Assembly (NCBI GenBank): GCA_016699735.1
Contig: CP065008.1
Location: 930,001 to 994,000 of the forward strand
Direction: 5' to 3'
Source of the DNA: Alphaproteobacteria bacterium
GTDB taxonomy: Bacteria; Pseudomonadota; Alphaproteobacteria; Micavibrionales; Micavibrionaceae
Length of the DNA: 64,000 nucleotides
A model generated the notes under the pieces. It had not been told where the DNA came from and searched no databases. It saw nothing but the letters and a program-made list of their open reading frames with translations. This document shows positions 41,259 through 49,558 of this stretch, piece by piece (within the stretch, counting starts at the first letter, position 1; every line of letters begins with the position of its first letter). The position numbers were made by a program, and so were the translations under genes.

Positions 41259-41615
41259 TTATTTCACGGAGACGATTTTAAAGGGCAGGGGCGTCTCGTC
41301 CTGCTCGGTGATCGAGACATACTCGCCCTCTTTGAAGACATGCTGATCGAACCGGAAAATCGGCTCCTCGTCCAGGCGCGCATCGTCGTACGCGATGGCC
41401 CATTGATGCCCCTTGTGATGGACGAGGCGGCCCCTTTGGTCATCTTCATTTTTCCAGAAACGGCGGACAACGCACTTGTCCTTCTGGCTTTTCCAGCCCT
41501 CAAGATCCAGATGCCCTGCCCCGTCAAGCGGCGCAACAATCTCATACCCGCACTCGGCAGAGCCTTGCGGGAAATCATGGGTCCGGGCCAGTTCAAGAAC
41601 AATCTTTTTAAGCAC
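41259..41615 (-). CDS. Conserved-looking hypothetical protein
   Basis: The 118-residue product starts at a GTG with GAGGAG nine bases upstream. It has beta-rich sequence such as GYEIVAPLDGAGHLDL, RFWKNEDDQRGRLVHHKGHQWAIAYD and EGEYVSITEQDETPLPFKIVSV, the pattern of a small all-beta domain. I do not recognise it as a named family. It lies between the DUF465 gene and the que promoter region and is transcribed away from it. Confidence 0.72.
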   Translation of the reverse strand: MLKKIVLELARTHDFPQGSAECGYEIVAPLDGAGHLDLEGWKSQKDKCVVRRFWKNEDDQRGRLVHHKGHQWAIAYDDARLDEEPIFRFDQHVFKEGEYVSITEQDETPLPFKIVSVK

Positions 41616-41671
41616 TTACAGCTCTCCTCTATTGTGGACTTCGAAAATAACCTCGCAAGCCGCACAAAGCC

Positions 41672-41685
41672 TTGACCTTGGTCAA
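41672..41685. promoter_or_regulatory. Perfect dyad resembling an FNR/FixK-type box
   Basis: TTGACCTTGGTCAA has arms TTGACC and GGTCAA. It matches the spacing TTGAC-N4-GTCAA of CRP/FNR-family sites in alphaproteobacteria. Its centre is about 70 bases before the predicted que start and about 63 bases before the minus-strand gene starting at 41615. It might instead be a structural hairpin. Confidence 0.3.
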
Positions 41686-41714
41686 GCCGGGTAGGGTAGG
41701 TATGTATAAAAAAT

Positions 41715-41742
41715 TTGCATTTCCGGTCAGGTCTGCTATAAC
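41715..41742 (+). promoter_or_regulatory. Predicted sigma-70 promoter of queCDEF
   Basis: TTGCAT (41715-41720) is 16 bases from TATAAC (41737-41742). Transcription would start near 41749, 15 bases before the riboswitch. A CGCCTT...AAGGCG hairpin (41748-41764) lies between the start and the aptamer. Confidence 0.6.
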
Positions 41743-41763
41743 GAGCCCGCCTTAAATAAAGGC

Positions 41764-41798
41764 GCCGGTCGCAGCCTACCCGGCCAACAAAACAAGGA
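41764..41798 (+). ncRNA. preQ1-I riboswitch controlling queC
   Basis: The aptamer has P1 formed by GCCGG (41764-41768) and CCGGC (41780-41784), a TCGCAG loop, and the 3' tail AACAAAACAAGGA typical of preQ1-I. The tail ends in the AAGGA ribosome site. CCT (41775-41777) can pair with AGG (41795-41797) to form the pseudoknot. Ligand binding would hide the ribosome site of queC, whose ATG is at 41807, so control is translational. The layout matches the well-studied Thermoanaerobacter aptamer. It lies in front of queCDEF, as expected for feedback by the pathway product. Confidence 0.92.
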
Positions 41799-41806
41799 AC
41801 AAAACT

Positions 41807-42517
41807 ATGAAAACCCTCGTCATCTGCTCCGGCGGATTGGATTCCGTGACCTTGGCCTATAAGGTCGCCGCCGAACGCACTCTAACACGACTTATCTCCT
41901 TCAATTATGGCCAGCGACACACAATAGAACTAACCTTCGCAAAAAAAGCGGCAAAAAAACTGGGTGTCCCACACCATCGCATAGACATTACTGCTGTAGG
42001 AAAATTACTCGGAGGTTCAGCCCTTACGGATAATATTGATGTTCCCGAAGGCCATTACGCAGAAGAGAACATGAAGGTTACGATCGTTCATAACCGAAAC
42101 GCCATAATGCTCGCTATAGCTTATGGCTTTGCTAGCGCTAACGGAGAAGACAGCGTGGCTGCGGCGGTGCATGGTGGAGATCATTTCATTTATCCGGATT
42201 GTCGGCCGGACTTTATACATTCCTTCGAGACCATGCAGAACCGTGCGCTTGAGGGAGTTTCGAATATCAGTCTTTACACGCCGTTTCTTGAAAAAACAAA
42301 GGCTGATATTGTTTCGGAAGGAGCGAGGCTGGGCGTAGATTTTCTAAATACATATTCTTGTTACAACGGAGGGTTATGGCACTGCGGGCGCTGCGGCACC
42401 TGCGTGGAGCGCCGCGAAGCCTTCCATATTGCGGGTGTGGTAGACCCCACAAACTACGAAGACCCCGATTTCTGGATCAAAACGGTTGAAAAAGCAAAAG
42501 ACAAAAGGGCAATCTAG
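41807..42517 (+). CDS. queC: 7-cyano-7-deazaguanine synthase QueC
   Basis: The 236-residue protein has the PP-loop SGGLDS near residue 8 and, at the C terminus, the zinc-binding Cys cluster CYNGGLWHCGRCGTC. It makes preQ0 from 7-carboxy-7-deazaguanine, ammonia and ATP. YGQRHTIEL and IVHNRNAIMLAIA are also typical. The ribosome site lies in the preQ1-I riboswitch. It leads the queCDEF operon; queD starts two bases after its stop. Confidence 0.97.
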   Translation: MKTLVICSGGLDSVTLAYKVAAERTLTRLISFNYGQRHTIELTFAKKAAKKLGVPHHRIDITAVGKLLGGSALTDNIDVPEGHYAEENMKVTIVHNRNAIMLAIAYGFASANGEDSVAAAVHGGDHFIYPDCRPDFIHSFETMQNRALEGVSNISLYTPFLEKTKADIVSEGARLGVDFLNTYSCYNGGLWHCGRCGTCVERREAFHIAGVVDPTNYEDPDFWIKTVEKAKDKRAI

Positions 42518-42518
42518 A

Positions 42519-42875
42519 ATGTACCGCATCGTCAAGGAATACCATTTCTCCGCCGCCCACCAGTTACACCAGCTGCCGCCGGACCATCCCTGCGCCCGGA
42601 TACACGGCCACAATTATGTCGTCGAGGTCGAGTTGTGCTCCCAAACCCTGAACCAATACGGCTTCGTCCGCGATTACCGCGAACTGGACGCGCTCAAGGA
42701 ATATATTGACTCAAAGCTGGACCACAGAAACCTTAACGATGTTCTGGGCGACGATCATGTCACCGCTGAACAGATCGCTCGCCATTTTTACGATTGGTGC
42801 AAAACGAAATGGCCGGAAGTGACCGCTGTACGCGTGAAGGAAACCCCACGCACCGTGGCGGAATACCGTCCATGA
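42519..42875 (+). CDS. queD: 6-carboxytetrahydropterin synthase QueD
   Basis: ATG 42519 gives 118 residues; the frame is open further upstream, into queC, but this start follows the queC stop by two bases. EYHFSAAHQL and HPCARIHGHNYVVEV carry the zinc-binding His residues and catalytic Cys; the C-terminal VTAVRVKETPRTVAEY carries the conserved Glu. It converts dihydroneopterin triphosphate to 6-carboxytetrahydropterin, the first committed intermediate for queuosine. Its stop overlaps the queE start (ATGA). Confidence 0.95.
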   Translation: MYRIVKEYHFSAAHQLHQLPPDHPCARIHGHNYVVEVELCSQTLNQYGFVRDYRELDALKEYIDSKLDHRNLNDVLGDDHVTAEQIARHFYDWCKTKWPEVTAVRVKETPRTVAEYRP

Positions 42876-43600
42876 CCGAAAAAATCCGCATCAGCGAGAT
42901 TTTCGGCCCGACGATTCAGGGCGAGGGAACTTTGATCGGCCAGCCGACTATTTTCGTGAGGACAGGGGGGTGTGATTACCGCTGCGTTTGGTGCGACACA
43001 CTTCATGCCGTGGACAGCCAGTTCCGCGACACTTGGGAACCCATGAAGCCGGAGGCGGTCTTCGCGGATGTCGAAGCACTTTCCGGCGGCAAAGCCCTGA
43101 TGGTCTCCCTCTCCGGCGGCAACCCGGCGATCCAGCCTTTGGCACCCTTAATAAAACTCGGAAAGGCCAAGGGTTACCGCTTCGCTCTGGAAACGCAGGG
43201 CAGTATCGCGCAGGACTGGTTCGCTGATCTCGATGTCCTGACCCTCAGCCCCAAACCGCCCTCAAGCGAAATGTCAACAGATTGGCAAAAATTGGACCAA
43301 TGTATCGCCGCAGCCGCAAGCAAACCACAAATAGCCTTAAAAATCGTGGTGTTCGACGAACCGGACTATCAATATGCGAAGGAAGTGGCAAAGCGTTATT
43401 CTGATCTCCCTCTCTATCTCCAGCCCGGAAACCACACCCCGCCCGCCGGAGACGATAAAGATGGCGGCGCGGTCGATATCGAAGGTATAAACGCCCGCCT
43501 CCGCTGGCTGGCGGAAAAGGTGACGGCGGACCGCTGGTACGAGGCAACAATCCTCCCGCAACTTCATGTGCTAATATGGGGCAACCGCAGAGGCGTTTAA
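42872..43600 (+). CDS. queE: 7-carboxy-7-deazaguanine synthase QueE
   Basis: The 242-residue radical SAM enzyme starts at ATG 42872, which overlaps the queD stop. It has IFGPTIQGEGTLIGQPTIFVR and the cluster motif CDYRCVWC, then SLSGGNPAI (SAM-binding GGNP) and a C-terminal part typical of QueE. It turns 6-carboxytetrahydropterin into 7-carboxy-7-deazaguanine. The operon order C-D-E-F completes preQ1 synthesis. Confidence 0.95.
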   Translation: MTEKIRISEIFGPTIQGEGTLIGQPTIFVRTGGCDYRCVWCDTLHAVDSQFRDTWEPMKPEAVFADVEALSGGKALMVSLSGGNPAIQPLAPLIKLGKAKGYRFALETQGSIAQDWFADLDVLTLSPKPPSSEMSTDWQKLDQCIAAAASKPQIALKIVVFDEPDYQYAKEVAKRYSDLPLYLQPGNHTPPAGDDKDGGAVDIEGINARLRWLAEKVTADRWYEATILPQLHVLIWGNRRGV

Positions 43601-43610
43601 GGAAAAAATC

Positions 43611-44093
43611 ATGTCTAAAAAACCGAAAGAAAAAAAATCAATCTACAGCAACCTGACACAGCTTGGTGGCAAGACAGGCCTTCCCGAATCCCCGGAGCGG
43701 GCGGTAATAGAGCGAGTACCCAATCCGCATAAGGGTACGGAATATCTCGTGCGGTTCGTTGCGCCGGAGTTCACCTCGATCTGCCCCATCACGGGTGCGC
43801 CGGATTTCGCGCATCTGGTCATCGATTACGTCCCCGGCGACTGGCTGGTCGAAAGCAAATCGCTCAAGCTCTTTCTGGGCTCCTTCCGTAACCACGGCGC
43901 ATTCCATGAAGATTGCACGGTGGGCATCGCCAAAAGGCTGGTGAAGGAGATCAAACCCGTCTGGCTGCGGATCGGCGGCTACTGGTATCCCCGCGGCGGA
44001 ATACCTATCGACGTATTCTACCAGACTGGCCCCGCGCCGAAATCTCTCTGGTTGCCCGATCAGGGGGTTCCGCCATACAGGGGGAGGGGTTAG
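43611..44093 (+). CDS. queF: NADPH-dependent 7-cyano-7-deazaguanine reductase QueF
   Basis: The 160-residue protein is the short, unimodular type. FTSICPITGAPDFAHLVIDY carries the thioimide-forming Cys and Asp; ESKSLKLFLGSFRNHGAFHEDC is the QueF motif for NADPH and substrate. It reduces preQ0 to preQ1, the riboswitch ligand. AAGGA before the ATG supports the start. No queA, queG or tgt is in the window. Confidence 0.96.
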   Translation: MSKKPKEKKSIYSNLTQLGGKTGLPESPERAVIERVPNPHKGTEYLVRFVAPEFTSICPITGAPDFAHLVIDYVPGDWLVESKSLKLFLGSFRNHGAFHEDCTVGIAKRLVKEIKPVWLRIGGYWYPRGGIPIDVFYQTGPAPKSLWLPDQGVPPYRGRG

Positions 44094-44163
44094 GTCTTGA
44101 ATATTGCCCCTGCATCATGTCCTGTGTTACCCATAGAAACGAAAATAAATTAAGGACCGTATC

Positions 44164-45045
44164 ATGCGTTTTGGCCGCAAAGCTTCTCTGTTCCTACTCC
44201 TCCTTTTTATCTTGGTCGCACCGTGCGCTGCATGGAGCGCAGAGCCGAAGCAACAAGTAGGCACTCAACCAGATCAACCCTCTCAAAAAAATGATGAGGC
44301 AACGGCCTTGAATGAAACGGCTCCGGAATCCGGAAAGAGCAATATTGTACAAGACGCAGAGGAAAGTCCCAAAAAAGAAGGATCGAATGAGGTTAAACAG
44401 ATTTTTTTTCAGGCCATGAAGTATGAAACCGGAAAAGGGATGGAAAAAGATATTAAAAAGGCCGCAGAGTTATACGCGCTAGCCGCAGAGAAAGGTCACG
44501 TTCAAGCACAGTATAAGATTGGCTTGATGAATGAGGAAGGGGATGGTTTGATTCAGAACTATAGACAGGCTGTAAAATGGTACAGTTTGGCAGCGGAGCA
44601 AGGGCATACATTGGCGCAATCAAGCCTCGCACGTCTTTACTTCGACGGCGAGGACGTTGCTCAGGATTACAGGTTGGCGTCACTTCTGGCGCGTTCGGCG
44701 GCATCGCAGGGAGATACAGAGGCACAAATTCTTCTCGCAAAAATGTATCATTACGGAAACGGTATGCCTGAAGATTACAAGGCAGCAGTCTTTTGGTATC
44801 GCAAGGCCGCAGAAAAGGGCTCCGATTACGCGCAGTACAGCCTTGCGGTGATGTATTTATATGGAAAAGGATTGAGCCGCGATCCCATAGAAGCATACGC
44901 TTGGGCGAACATTTCTGCGGCACAAGGGTATTACGAGGCGAAGGAGTTAAGAGAGGAAATCGCAAGAGCCTTGCCTGGAGAAAAACTAATCGAAGCTCAA
45001 AATCGCTCAAAAATATACTACAAGAAATACGTCGAGCCTTTTTAA
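44164..45045 (+). CDS. Secreted Sel1-repeat protein
   Basis: The 293-residue protein has a signal peptide (SLFLLLLFILVAPCAAWSAE), an acidic/Gln-rich linker, and about five Sel1-like repeats from residue 75 on (AAELYALAAEKGHVQAQYKI, AVKWYSLAAEQGHTLAQSSL, AVFWYRKAAEKGSDYAQYSL). Sel1 repeats are TPR-like scaffolds for protein contacts, often in the periplasm. AAGGACC precedes the ATG. It is followed 28 bases later by a secreted hydrolase-like gene, so the two may be cotranscribed. Confidence 0.87.
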   Translation: MRFGRKASLFLLLLFILVAPCAAWSAEPKQQVGTQPDQPSQKNDEATALNETAPESGKSNIVQDAEESPKKEGSNEVKQIFFQAMKYETGKGMEKDIKKAAELYALAAEKGHVQAQYKIGLMNEEGDGLIQNYRQAVKWYSLAAEQGHTLAQSSLARLYFDGEDVAQDYRLASLLARSAASQGDTEAQILLAKMYHYGNGMPEDYKAAVFWYRKAAEKGSDYAQYSLAVMYLYGKGLSRDPIEAYAWANISAAQGYYEAKELREEIARALPGEKLIEAQNRSKIYYKKYVEPF

Positions 45046-45073
45046 TCATTAGCAACAGGGGTCTCAGGAAAAA

Positions 45074-45763
45074 ATGAAAAGCAAGATATTGCTCTTTTTT
45101 GTCATTATTTTTCTTGTATGTCCGGCTGTGATATACGCCTACGTTTTTTTTACATCGGCAAATCTTTCCAGCCTTCCACCCCTCCAGGACGGCGATCTCG
45201 TCTTCCATACCGGCGACAGCGGCCAGACTCTGGCGATCTGGATGGCTACTGGAAGCCTCTACTCGCATATGGGCATAATCAAAATCGGTGCCGATGGAAA
45301 TCCCCTGGTGGTCGAAGCCGCAGGTCCGGTGCGTGAAACACCCTTGCAGGAATGGATAGCGCGGGGATGGTTCGGCCGCCTGACGGTAATGCGGGTCAGA
45401 GGCCTGACGCCCAAATACGCAAAAAAACTTCTCGAGGCTGCAAAGGAACATTACGGAAAGCCATATGATCCTTTCTTTCTTTTTGAAAAGGAAAGAATTT
45501 ATTGCAGCGAACTGGTTTATTGGGCCTTTAAGGAGGGCATAGGTGTAGAGATAGGCCAAGTGCAATCCTTCCGTGAACTGGAATACGAGAACGGCACGGT
45601 ACAATCCCTGATTCTCCTGCGCTGGGAAAAATACCCGCCCTGTCTGGAAAGTGGAATCGACGAACTGGATGAATGTCTGTCCCTGATATACGACCAGAAA
45701 CTCATAACGCCCATCAGCATAGCCAAAGATCGCAGGATAGAGACGATCTACTCAAACTACTGA
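45074..45763 (+). CDS. YiiX-like permuted papain-fold cysteine hydrolase
   Basis: The 229-residue protein has an N-terminal membrane/signal segment (ILLFFVIIFLVCPAVIYAYV) and the YiiX/NlpC-P60-like order: LQDGDLVFHTGDSGQ, GSLYSHMGIIKIGADGNPLVVEAAG with the catalytic His, and ERIYCSELVYWAFK with the catalytic Cys. In permuted papain-fold enzymes the Cys follows the His. Substrates are usually peptide or amide bonds; this one is likely anchored facing the periplasm. AGGAAAAA precedes the ATG. Confidence 0.82.
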   Translation: MKSKILLFFVIIFLVCPAVIYAYVFFTSANLSSLPPLQDGDLVFHTGDSGQTLAIWMATGSLYSHMGIIKIGADGNPLVVEAAGPVRETPLQEWIARGWFGRLTVMRVRGLTPKYAKKLLEAAKEHYGKPYDPFFLFEKERIYCSELVYWAFKEGIGVEIGQVQSFRELEYENGTVQSLILLRWEKYPPCLESGIDELDECLSLIYDQKLITPISIAKDRRIETIYSNY

Positions 45764-45803
45764 TCGGCCTACCCCCCCTTCGGAAAAAAGAATAAATCAC
45801 TTG

Positions 45804-45832
45804 CTGATAATCCTCGTCAGGCGCGGTATAAT
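45804..45832 (+). promoter_or_regulatory. Predicted promoter for the hypothetical gene at 45867
   Basis: A perfect TATAAT (45827-45832) lies 17 bases after CTGATA (45804-45809). The start of transcription would be about 28 bases before the ATG. The -35 is weak. Confidence 0.45.
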
Positions 45833-45866
45833 GCCGTCCGAAGTCACGTAAAGAAAAGGAACACGG

Positions 45867-46697
45867 ATGCTCACACAGATTGCACAGGTCGTCGCGCTCA
45901 CGAATTGGGGCAATTCTGTCCTCCGCCGCAAGCTGGATATCAAGGCGGAGAAATTCTGGCCCGAAGGCTCTGTGTTCAAGACCTGCAAGGAGGTACGCTT
46001 TACGGATATTGCGGCTGCCGCAGCCAAAGACGGGCCTAAAGACTACGCGCCGGACCCTCTGGCTTGGTTCAAGATAATAGGGGAGCAGCAGGGGCAGCTT
46101 CTCCGCCTGCATTACCGCCCTTCGGACAAGCCGGAAATGTCCGACCGCATTGCCTCAGGGTTGGGACAGGGGGGCCGCTGGTTCATCGAGGTCGTGAAGG
46201 TGCTGGCCTCCGATTACTGGGAAGCACAATGGGAAAAGGTTGAAAGCCGTGACGAGAGAGTCTGGAGGGTATCCTACAGGCGTGTCTCCGCAAACGAAAC
46301 TGTTCGCCCCATACCGTTTCGTTCGTCTCTGGAGGAAATCAACTCCCGGCTCGAAAAGAAACTCGCGGAGATTGCCGCGTTCGCAGATGCCCACAAGCAG
46401 GCAAAATTCGCGGAAACGTTTCGTAAGGGGCAGAAAATTTTGTCGGAATCCAAAGCACCTCTGGAGGGCGTTCCACACCCGGATATAATGTATGGTCCCC
46501 ATTTCAGCCTGAAGGCACAAAGGGCGCTGGCGGCTATTCAGGCTGCGTGGGTCTTCGGCGGCAAGGGCACATGGAATGATATCCGTCTGGAAGACGGCAA
46601 GGATCACGATACATACGAAAAACTGTCAGACGAGCTTTATCTGAGTTTCTGCAAAGCCATCGTCTACGCCGTCAATTCGGGCTTCACCAAGGAATAG
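45867..46697 (+). CDS. Hypothetical protein
   Basis: The 276-residue product is soluble, with AAAGGAACACGG before its ATG. Its sequence alternates strand-like parts (FIEVVKVLASDYWEAQWEKV, VWRVSYRRV) and long charged helices (RLEKKLAEIAAFADAHKQAKFAETF). The C-terminal part (KAQRALAAIQAAWVFGGKGTWNDI) looks globular. I do not recognise a family. It has its own promoter and converges on the Yip1-like gene. Confidence 0.75.
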   Translation: MLTQIAQVVALTNWGNSVLRRKLDIKAEKFWPEGSVFKTCKEVRFTDIAAAAAKDGPKDYAPDPLAWFKIIGEQQGQLLRLHYRPSDKPEMSDRIASGLGQGGRWFIEVVKVLASDYWEAQWEKVESRDERVWRVSYRRVSANETVRPIPFRSSLEEINSRLEKKLAEIAAFADAHKQAKFAETFRKGQKILSESKAPLEGVPHPDIMYGPHFSLKAQRALAAIQAAWVFGGKGTWNDIRLEDGKDHDTYEKLSDELYLSFCKAIVYAVNSGFTKE

Positions 46698-46704
46698 GAG
46701 CCTT

Positions 46705-47517
46705 TCAGACTTGCCCGCTGATTTTGGCCAGCAGAAATGCAGCGCCAAACACGATGACGGCAGCGGCAACAATATAAAGAACCCCAAGCAGAATATTTCC
46801 GAAACCCCGCCACGCCGAAGCATAACCCTGAACCTGCGCGACCATATGGCTAAGCAGGATCAGGGACCAAACCGTCGTAAGGATGACAACGGCCAGGTTT
46901 GCAAGCTCAAGGGTCATCAGCGGCCCCGATAAATCGCCCCATCGCCCCTTCTGAAAGGAAGATGTAAAAATTTGGCCACCGAAGGCCGAAAGTCGGGGGT
47001 AATACATGAGTCCGGATAAAATCAGCGGTGCGTACGACCATACAAGCGCAAGGCGCAGATCGGCCTGACTCGCCCGCCCGCCCAGCCTTCGCCCCCCGCG
47101 TTCAATCACATAGCCGCCGATATAGGTCGAAGCCAGAGCGATGGGCGGTCCGATCAAAAGGGAGGCGGCCAGAAACTCGGAAAGGCTGCTGATCTGGTCG
47201 CCGACATGGTTATTCTCTCCGCTCTGAAGGACGTTGATAAACCCGTAAAGGCCAAGCAAAACAAAAAACCACAATGGCGAGGGGCGATTTAGAAGAGAGC
47301 GAATCGTCGCCCGCGGCCTGAGCCAGATGGAAAGAATGGGGTTCAGAACCTGCCCGGCGGGGCCGTAATGGTCGTCGGGGGTCGGGTATCGCAAGGCTGA
47401 TGATCCTGATAAATGAGTTGTCCGAATAAACGTAAAACATAAGGGGTAAAACTCAAAATCATAATTTTTTAAGGAAATGCTGTTAGTGGTTTTCATAAGC
47501 AAAATCAAGCACTTCAT
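46705..47517 (-). CDS. Yip1-domain-like integral membrane protein
   Basis: The 270-residue protein has a soluble N terminus of about 65 residues, then NPILSIWLRPRATIRSLL, the amphipathic opening typical of bacterial Yip1/DUF1282 proteins. About five membrane segments follow (PLWFFVLLGLYGFIN, LAASLLIGPPIALASTYIGG, LALVWSYAPLILSG, LANLAVVILTTVWSLIL, ILLGVLYIVAAAVIVFGAAF). AAAGGAAAC directly before ATG 47517 fixes the start. It is divergent from the MoxR gene, sharing a 70-base gap. The function is unknown. Confidence 0.78.
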   Translation of the reverse strand: MKCLILLMKTTNSISLKNYDFEFYPLCFTFIRTTHLSGSSALRYPTPDDHYGPAGQVLNPILSIWLRPRATIRSLLNRPSPLWFFVLLGLYGFINVLQSGENNHVGDQISSLSEFLAASLLIGPPIALASTYIGGYVIERGGRRLGGRASQADLRLALVWSYAPLILSGLMYYPRLSAFGGQIFTSSFQKGRWGDLSGPLMTLELANLAVVILTTVWSLILLSHMVAQVQGYASAWRGFGNILLGVLYIVAAAVIVFGAAFLLAKISGQV

Positions 47518-47587
47518 GTTTCCTTTTGCTTTTCTTAAGCGAATGAATAAGATCGGAACACTTCACGCATAAGGGAGAACAACACCA

Positions 47588-48592
47588 ATGGCCAAGGGAA
47601 AATCCGTATCGCAGGAACCGGTCGCAGATGTCAAGGCGGACAAAATGCAGGCGCTTGTGGGCGCAATGGAAAGCCGGATCGTCGGCCAGAAAGACCTGAT
47701 CCGCAGCATGATGCTTTGCCTGCTCTGCGATGGGCATATGCTGATCGAGGGGATGCCGGGCCTAGCCAAGACCACGGCGGCTAAAACATTGGCCGAAGCC
47801 CTGGAAGGAGAATTCCAGCGTATCCAGTTCACGCCCGACCTCCTACCTTCTGACCTGATTGGTACTGACATTTACCTCCACGAAACTTCTAAATTCGAAT
47901 TCCGTAAGGGGCCGCTCTTTCATAACATCATCCTCGCCGACGAGATCAACCGCGCCCCGGCCAAGGTCCAGTCGGCCTTGCTGGAGGCCATGGAGGAGAA
48001 ACAGGTCTCCGTTGGCCTGCACACCTATCCCTTGCCGCCGCTTTACATGGTTCTGGCCACGCAAAACCCCATCGAGCAGGAGGGCACCTACAACCTCCCC
48101 GAAGCGCAACTCGACCGCTTCCTGATGCACTGTGTTGTTGGCTATCCCGATCACGACGAGGAAATGAAAATCCTGGAACTCGATGAAAAGCGGTCCGGCG
48201 AACCGGACATAAAAAAGGCGCCTTCCGCAGCGATGTCGCAGGAGGAGATTTTCAGGGCCAGAAAGCAGATCCGCGAAATCTATATGGACCCGAAGATCAA
48301 GCATTACGCGGTGTCCTTGGTCAGCGCGACCCGCAAACCCGGCGCCTACAGCCAGCAACTTTACGACTGGATATTGCACGGCGCCTCGCCCCGCGCCACT
48401 CTGGGGCTTGTCCACACGGCACGCGCACTGGCATGGCTGCAGGGGGATGGCTACGTCGCGCCCCATCACATCCAGCAGGTCGCGCCAAATATCCTGCGCC
48501 ACCGGATTATCCCGACCTTCGAGGCCGAGGCCGGTGGGGTCACCCGCGACCGCATTGTCGCGCATTTGCTCGAAGTGGTCGCGGTGCCGTAA
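47588..48592 (+). CDS. MoxR-type AAA+ ATPase
   Basis: The 334-residue protein has the MoxR Walker A (LIEGMPGLAKTTAAKTLAE), Walker B (NIILADEINRAPAKVQSALL), sensor 1 (VLATQNPIEQEGTYNLPEAQ) and the sensor 2 region (HGASPRATLGLVHTARALAW). MoxR ATPases act as chaperones with von Willebrand A (vWA) proteins. It leads a six-gene run (MoxR, DUF58, DUF4381, BatA, BatB/C, BatD). AGGGAG precedes the ATG. Confidence 0.95.
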   Translation: MAKGKSVSQEPVADVKADKMQALVGAMESRIVGQKDLIRSMMLCLLCDGHMLIEGMPGLAKTTAAKTLAEALEGEFQRIQFTPDLLPSDLIGTDIYLHETSKFEFRKGPLFHNIILADEINRAPAKVQSALLEAMEEKQVSVGLHTYPLPPLYMVLATQNPIEQEGTYNLPEAQLDRFLMHCVVGYPDHDEEMKILELDEKRSGEPDIKKAPSAAMSQEEIFRARKQIREIYMDPKIKHYAVSLVSATRKPGAYSQQLYDWILHGASPRATLGLVHTARALAWLQGDGYVAPHHIQQVAPNILRHRIIPTFEAEAGGVTRDRIVAHLLEVVAVP

Positions 48593-48613
48593 GATGGGCG
48601 CAAGGGGTCGGTC

Positions 48614-49558
48614 ATGCTGTATCCGGATTTCAGGGAATTGATGGAACTGGGGGTTCGAACGCCGGGAATGGACCTCGCGGCGCGGCGAAAAGCCGTCTCC
48701 GTCATGACGGGGGATTATAAATCGCCCTTCCGCGGGCGTGGTCTGGAATTTGAGGAAGTTCGCGCCTACGCCCCGGGTGATGATGTCCGCAATATCGACT
48801 GGCGCGTCACCGCTCGCACAGGCCGCCCGCACCTTAAACTTTATTCCGAAGATCGGGAGCGCAGCGTTCTGGTCTGCATCGACCGCAACGACTCCATGCG
48901 CTTTGGAACCCGCGTAACCTTCAAATCCATTCAGGCGGCCCGCGCCGCCGCGCTCATCGGCTGGGCGGCCGTTCGGGATAATGACCGCATAGGCTCCTCC
49001 CTGTTTGGCAACGTCCCCGAGGGACAAAGATTTTTCGGCCCCCGCCGATCCCGCCGTTCGCTCTGGCGGATGCTCAAACTTTTGAGCGACAAAAAAGACC
49101 ACTATAAGCAGCCGATGGCCCTCGCCGATCATTTGCAGCTTCTGGGAAAGGCCACCCCTTCAGGTTCCCTCGTTTTTATCATCAGCGACTTTCTCGATCT
49201 CGGCCACGATCTCAAAAAACGTCTGGCCGACCTTCATGCCCGCGCTGACGTGGTCCTCATCGCCGTGAACGACCCGGCAGACGGTAAACTGACGAAGGCG
49301 GGAACGATTATATTCTCCAAGGGGCAGGAAAGAATTGCGATTGATACCGATGACCGGGAAGGCTTGCGGGCATACGAACGGAATTGGAACCGCAATCGGC
49401 AAATTCTGGATGACATGGTTAGATCCCTGCGGCTGGGCTTTGTGCAAATCTCAACCGACCGGGATGTCCGAACGGATTTGGCGCTCGGACTTCGGCGCAT
49501 CAGGAAGACAGGAGGGCGCGGTGCAGGACCAAAACACACAGCTTCTGGCGCAGCTTAG
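48614..49558 (+). CDS. DUF58 domain protein
   Basis: The 314-residue protein has the family block YKSPFRGRGLEFEEVRAYAPGDDVRNIDWRV in separate parts, and a vWA-like ERSVLVCIDRNDSMRF with a partial metal site. A C-terminal Arg-rich tail (RKTGGRGAGPKH) ends the protein. DUF58 proteins pair with MoxR. AAGGGG precedes the ATG, and the next gene begins 38 bases before the stop. Confidence 0.93.
   Translation: MLYPDFRELMELGVRTPGMDLAARRKAVSVMTGDYKSPFRGRGLEFEEVRAYAPGDDVRNIDWRVTARTGRPHLKLYSEDRERSVLVCIDRNDSMRFGTRVTFKSIQAARAAALIGWAAVRDNDRIGSSLFGNVPEGQRFFGPRRSRRSLWRMLKLLSDKKDHYKQPMALADHLQLLGKATPSGSLVFIISDFLDLGHDLKKRLADLHARADVVLIAVNDPADGKLTKAGTIIFSKGQERIAIDTDDREGLRAYERNWNRNRQILDDMVRSLRLGFVQISTDRDVRTDLALGLRRIRKTGGRGAGPKHTASGAA

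Noticed and set aside
44094..44163. GGGG/CCCC pairing after queF as a terminator
   Set aside because: The stem is short and no T run follows.
44453..45604. 383-residue frame opposite the Sel1 and YiiX-like genes
   Set aside because: Its composition is odd (many Arg/Pro/Cys/His) and it overlaps two clear genes.
47843..49132. 429-residue frame opposite MoxR and DUF58
   Set aside because: It spans two convincing genes on the other strand and is a shadow.
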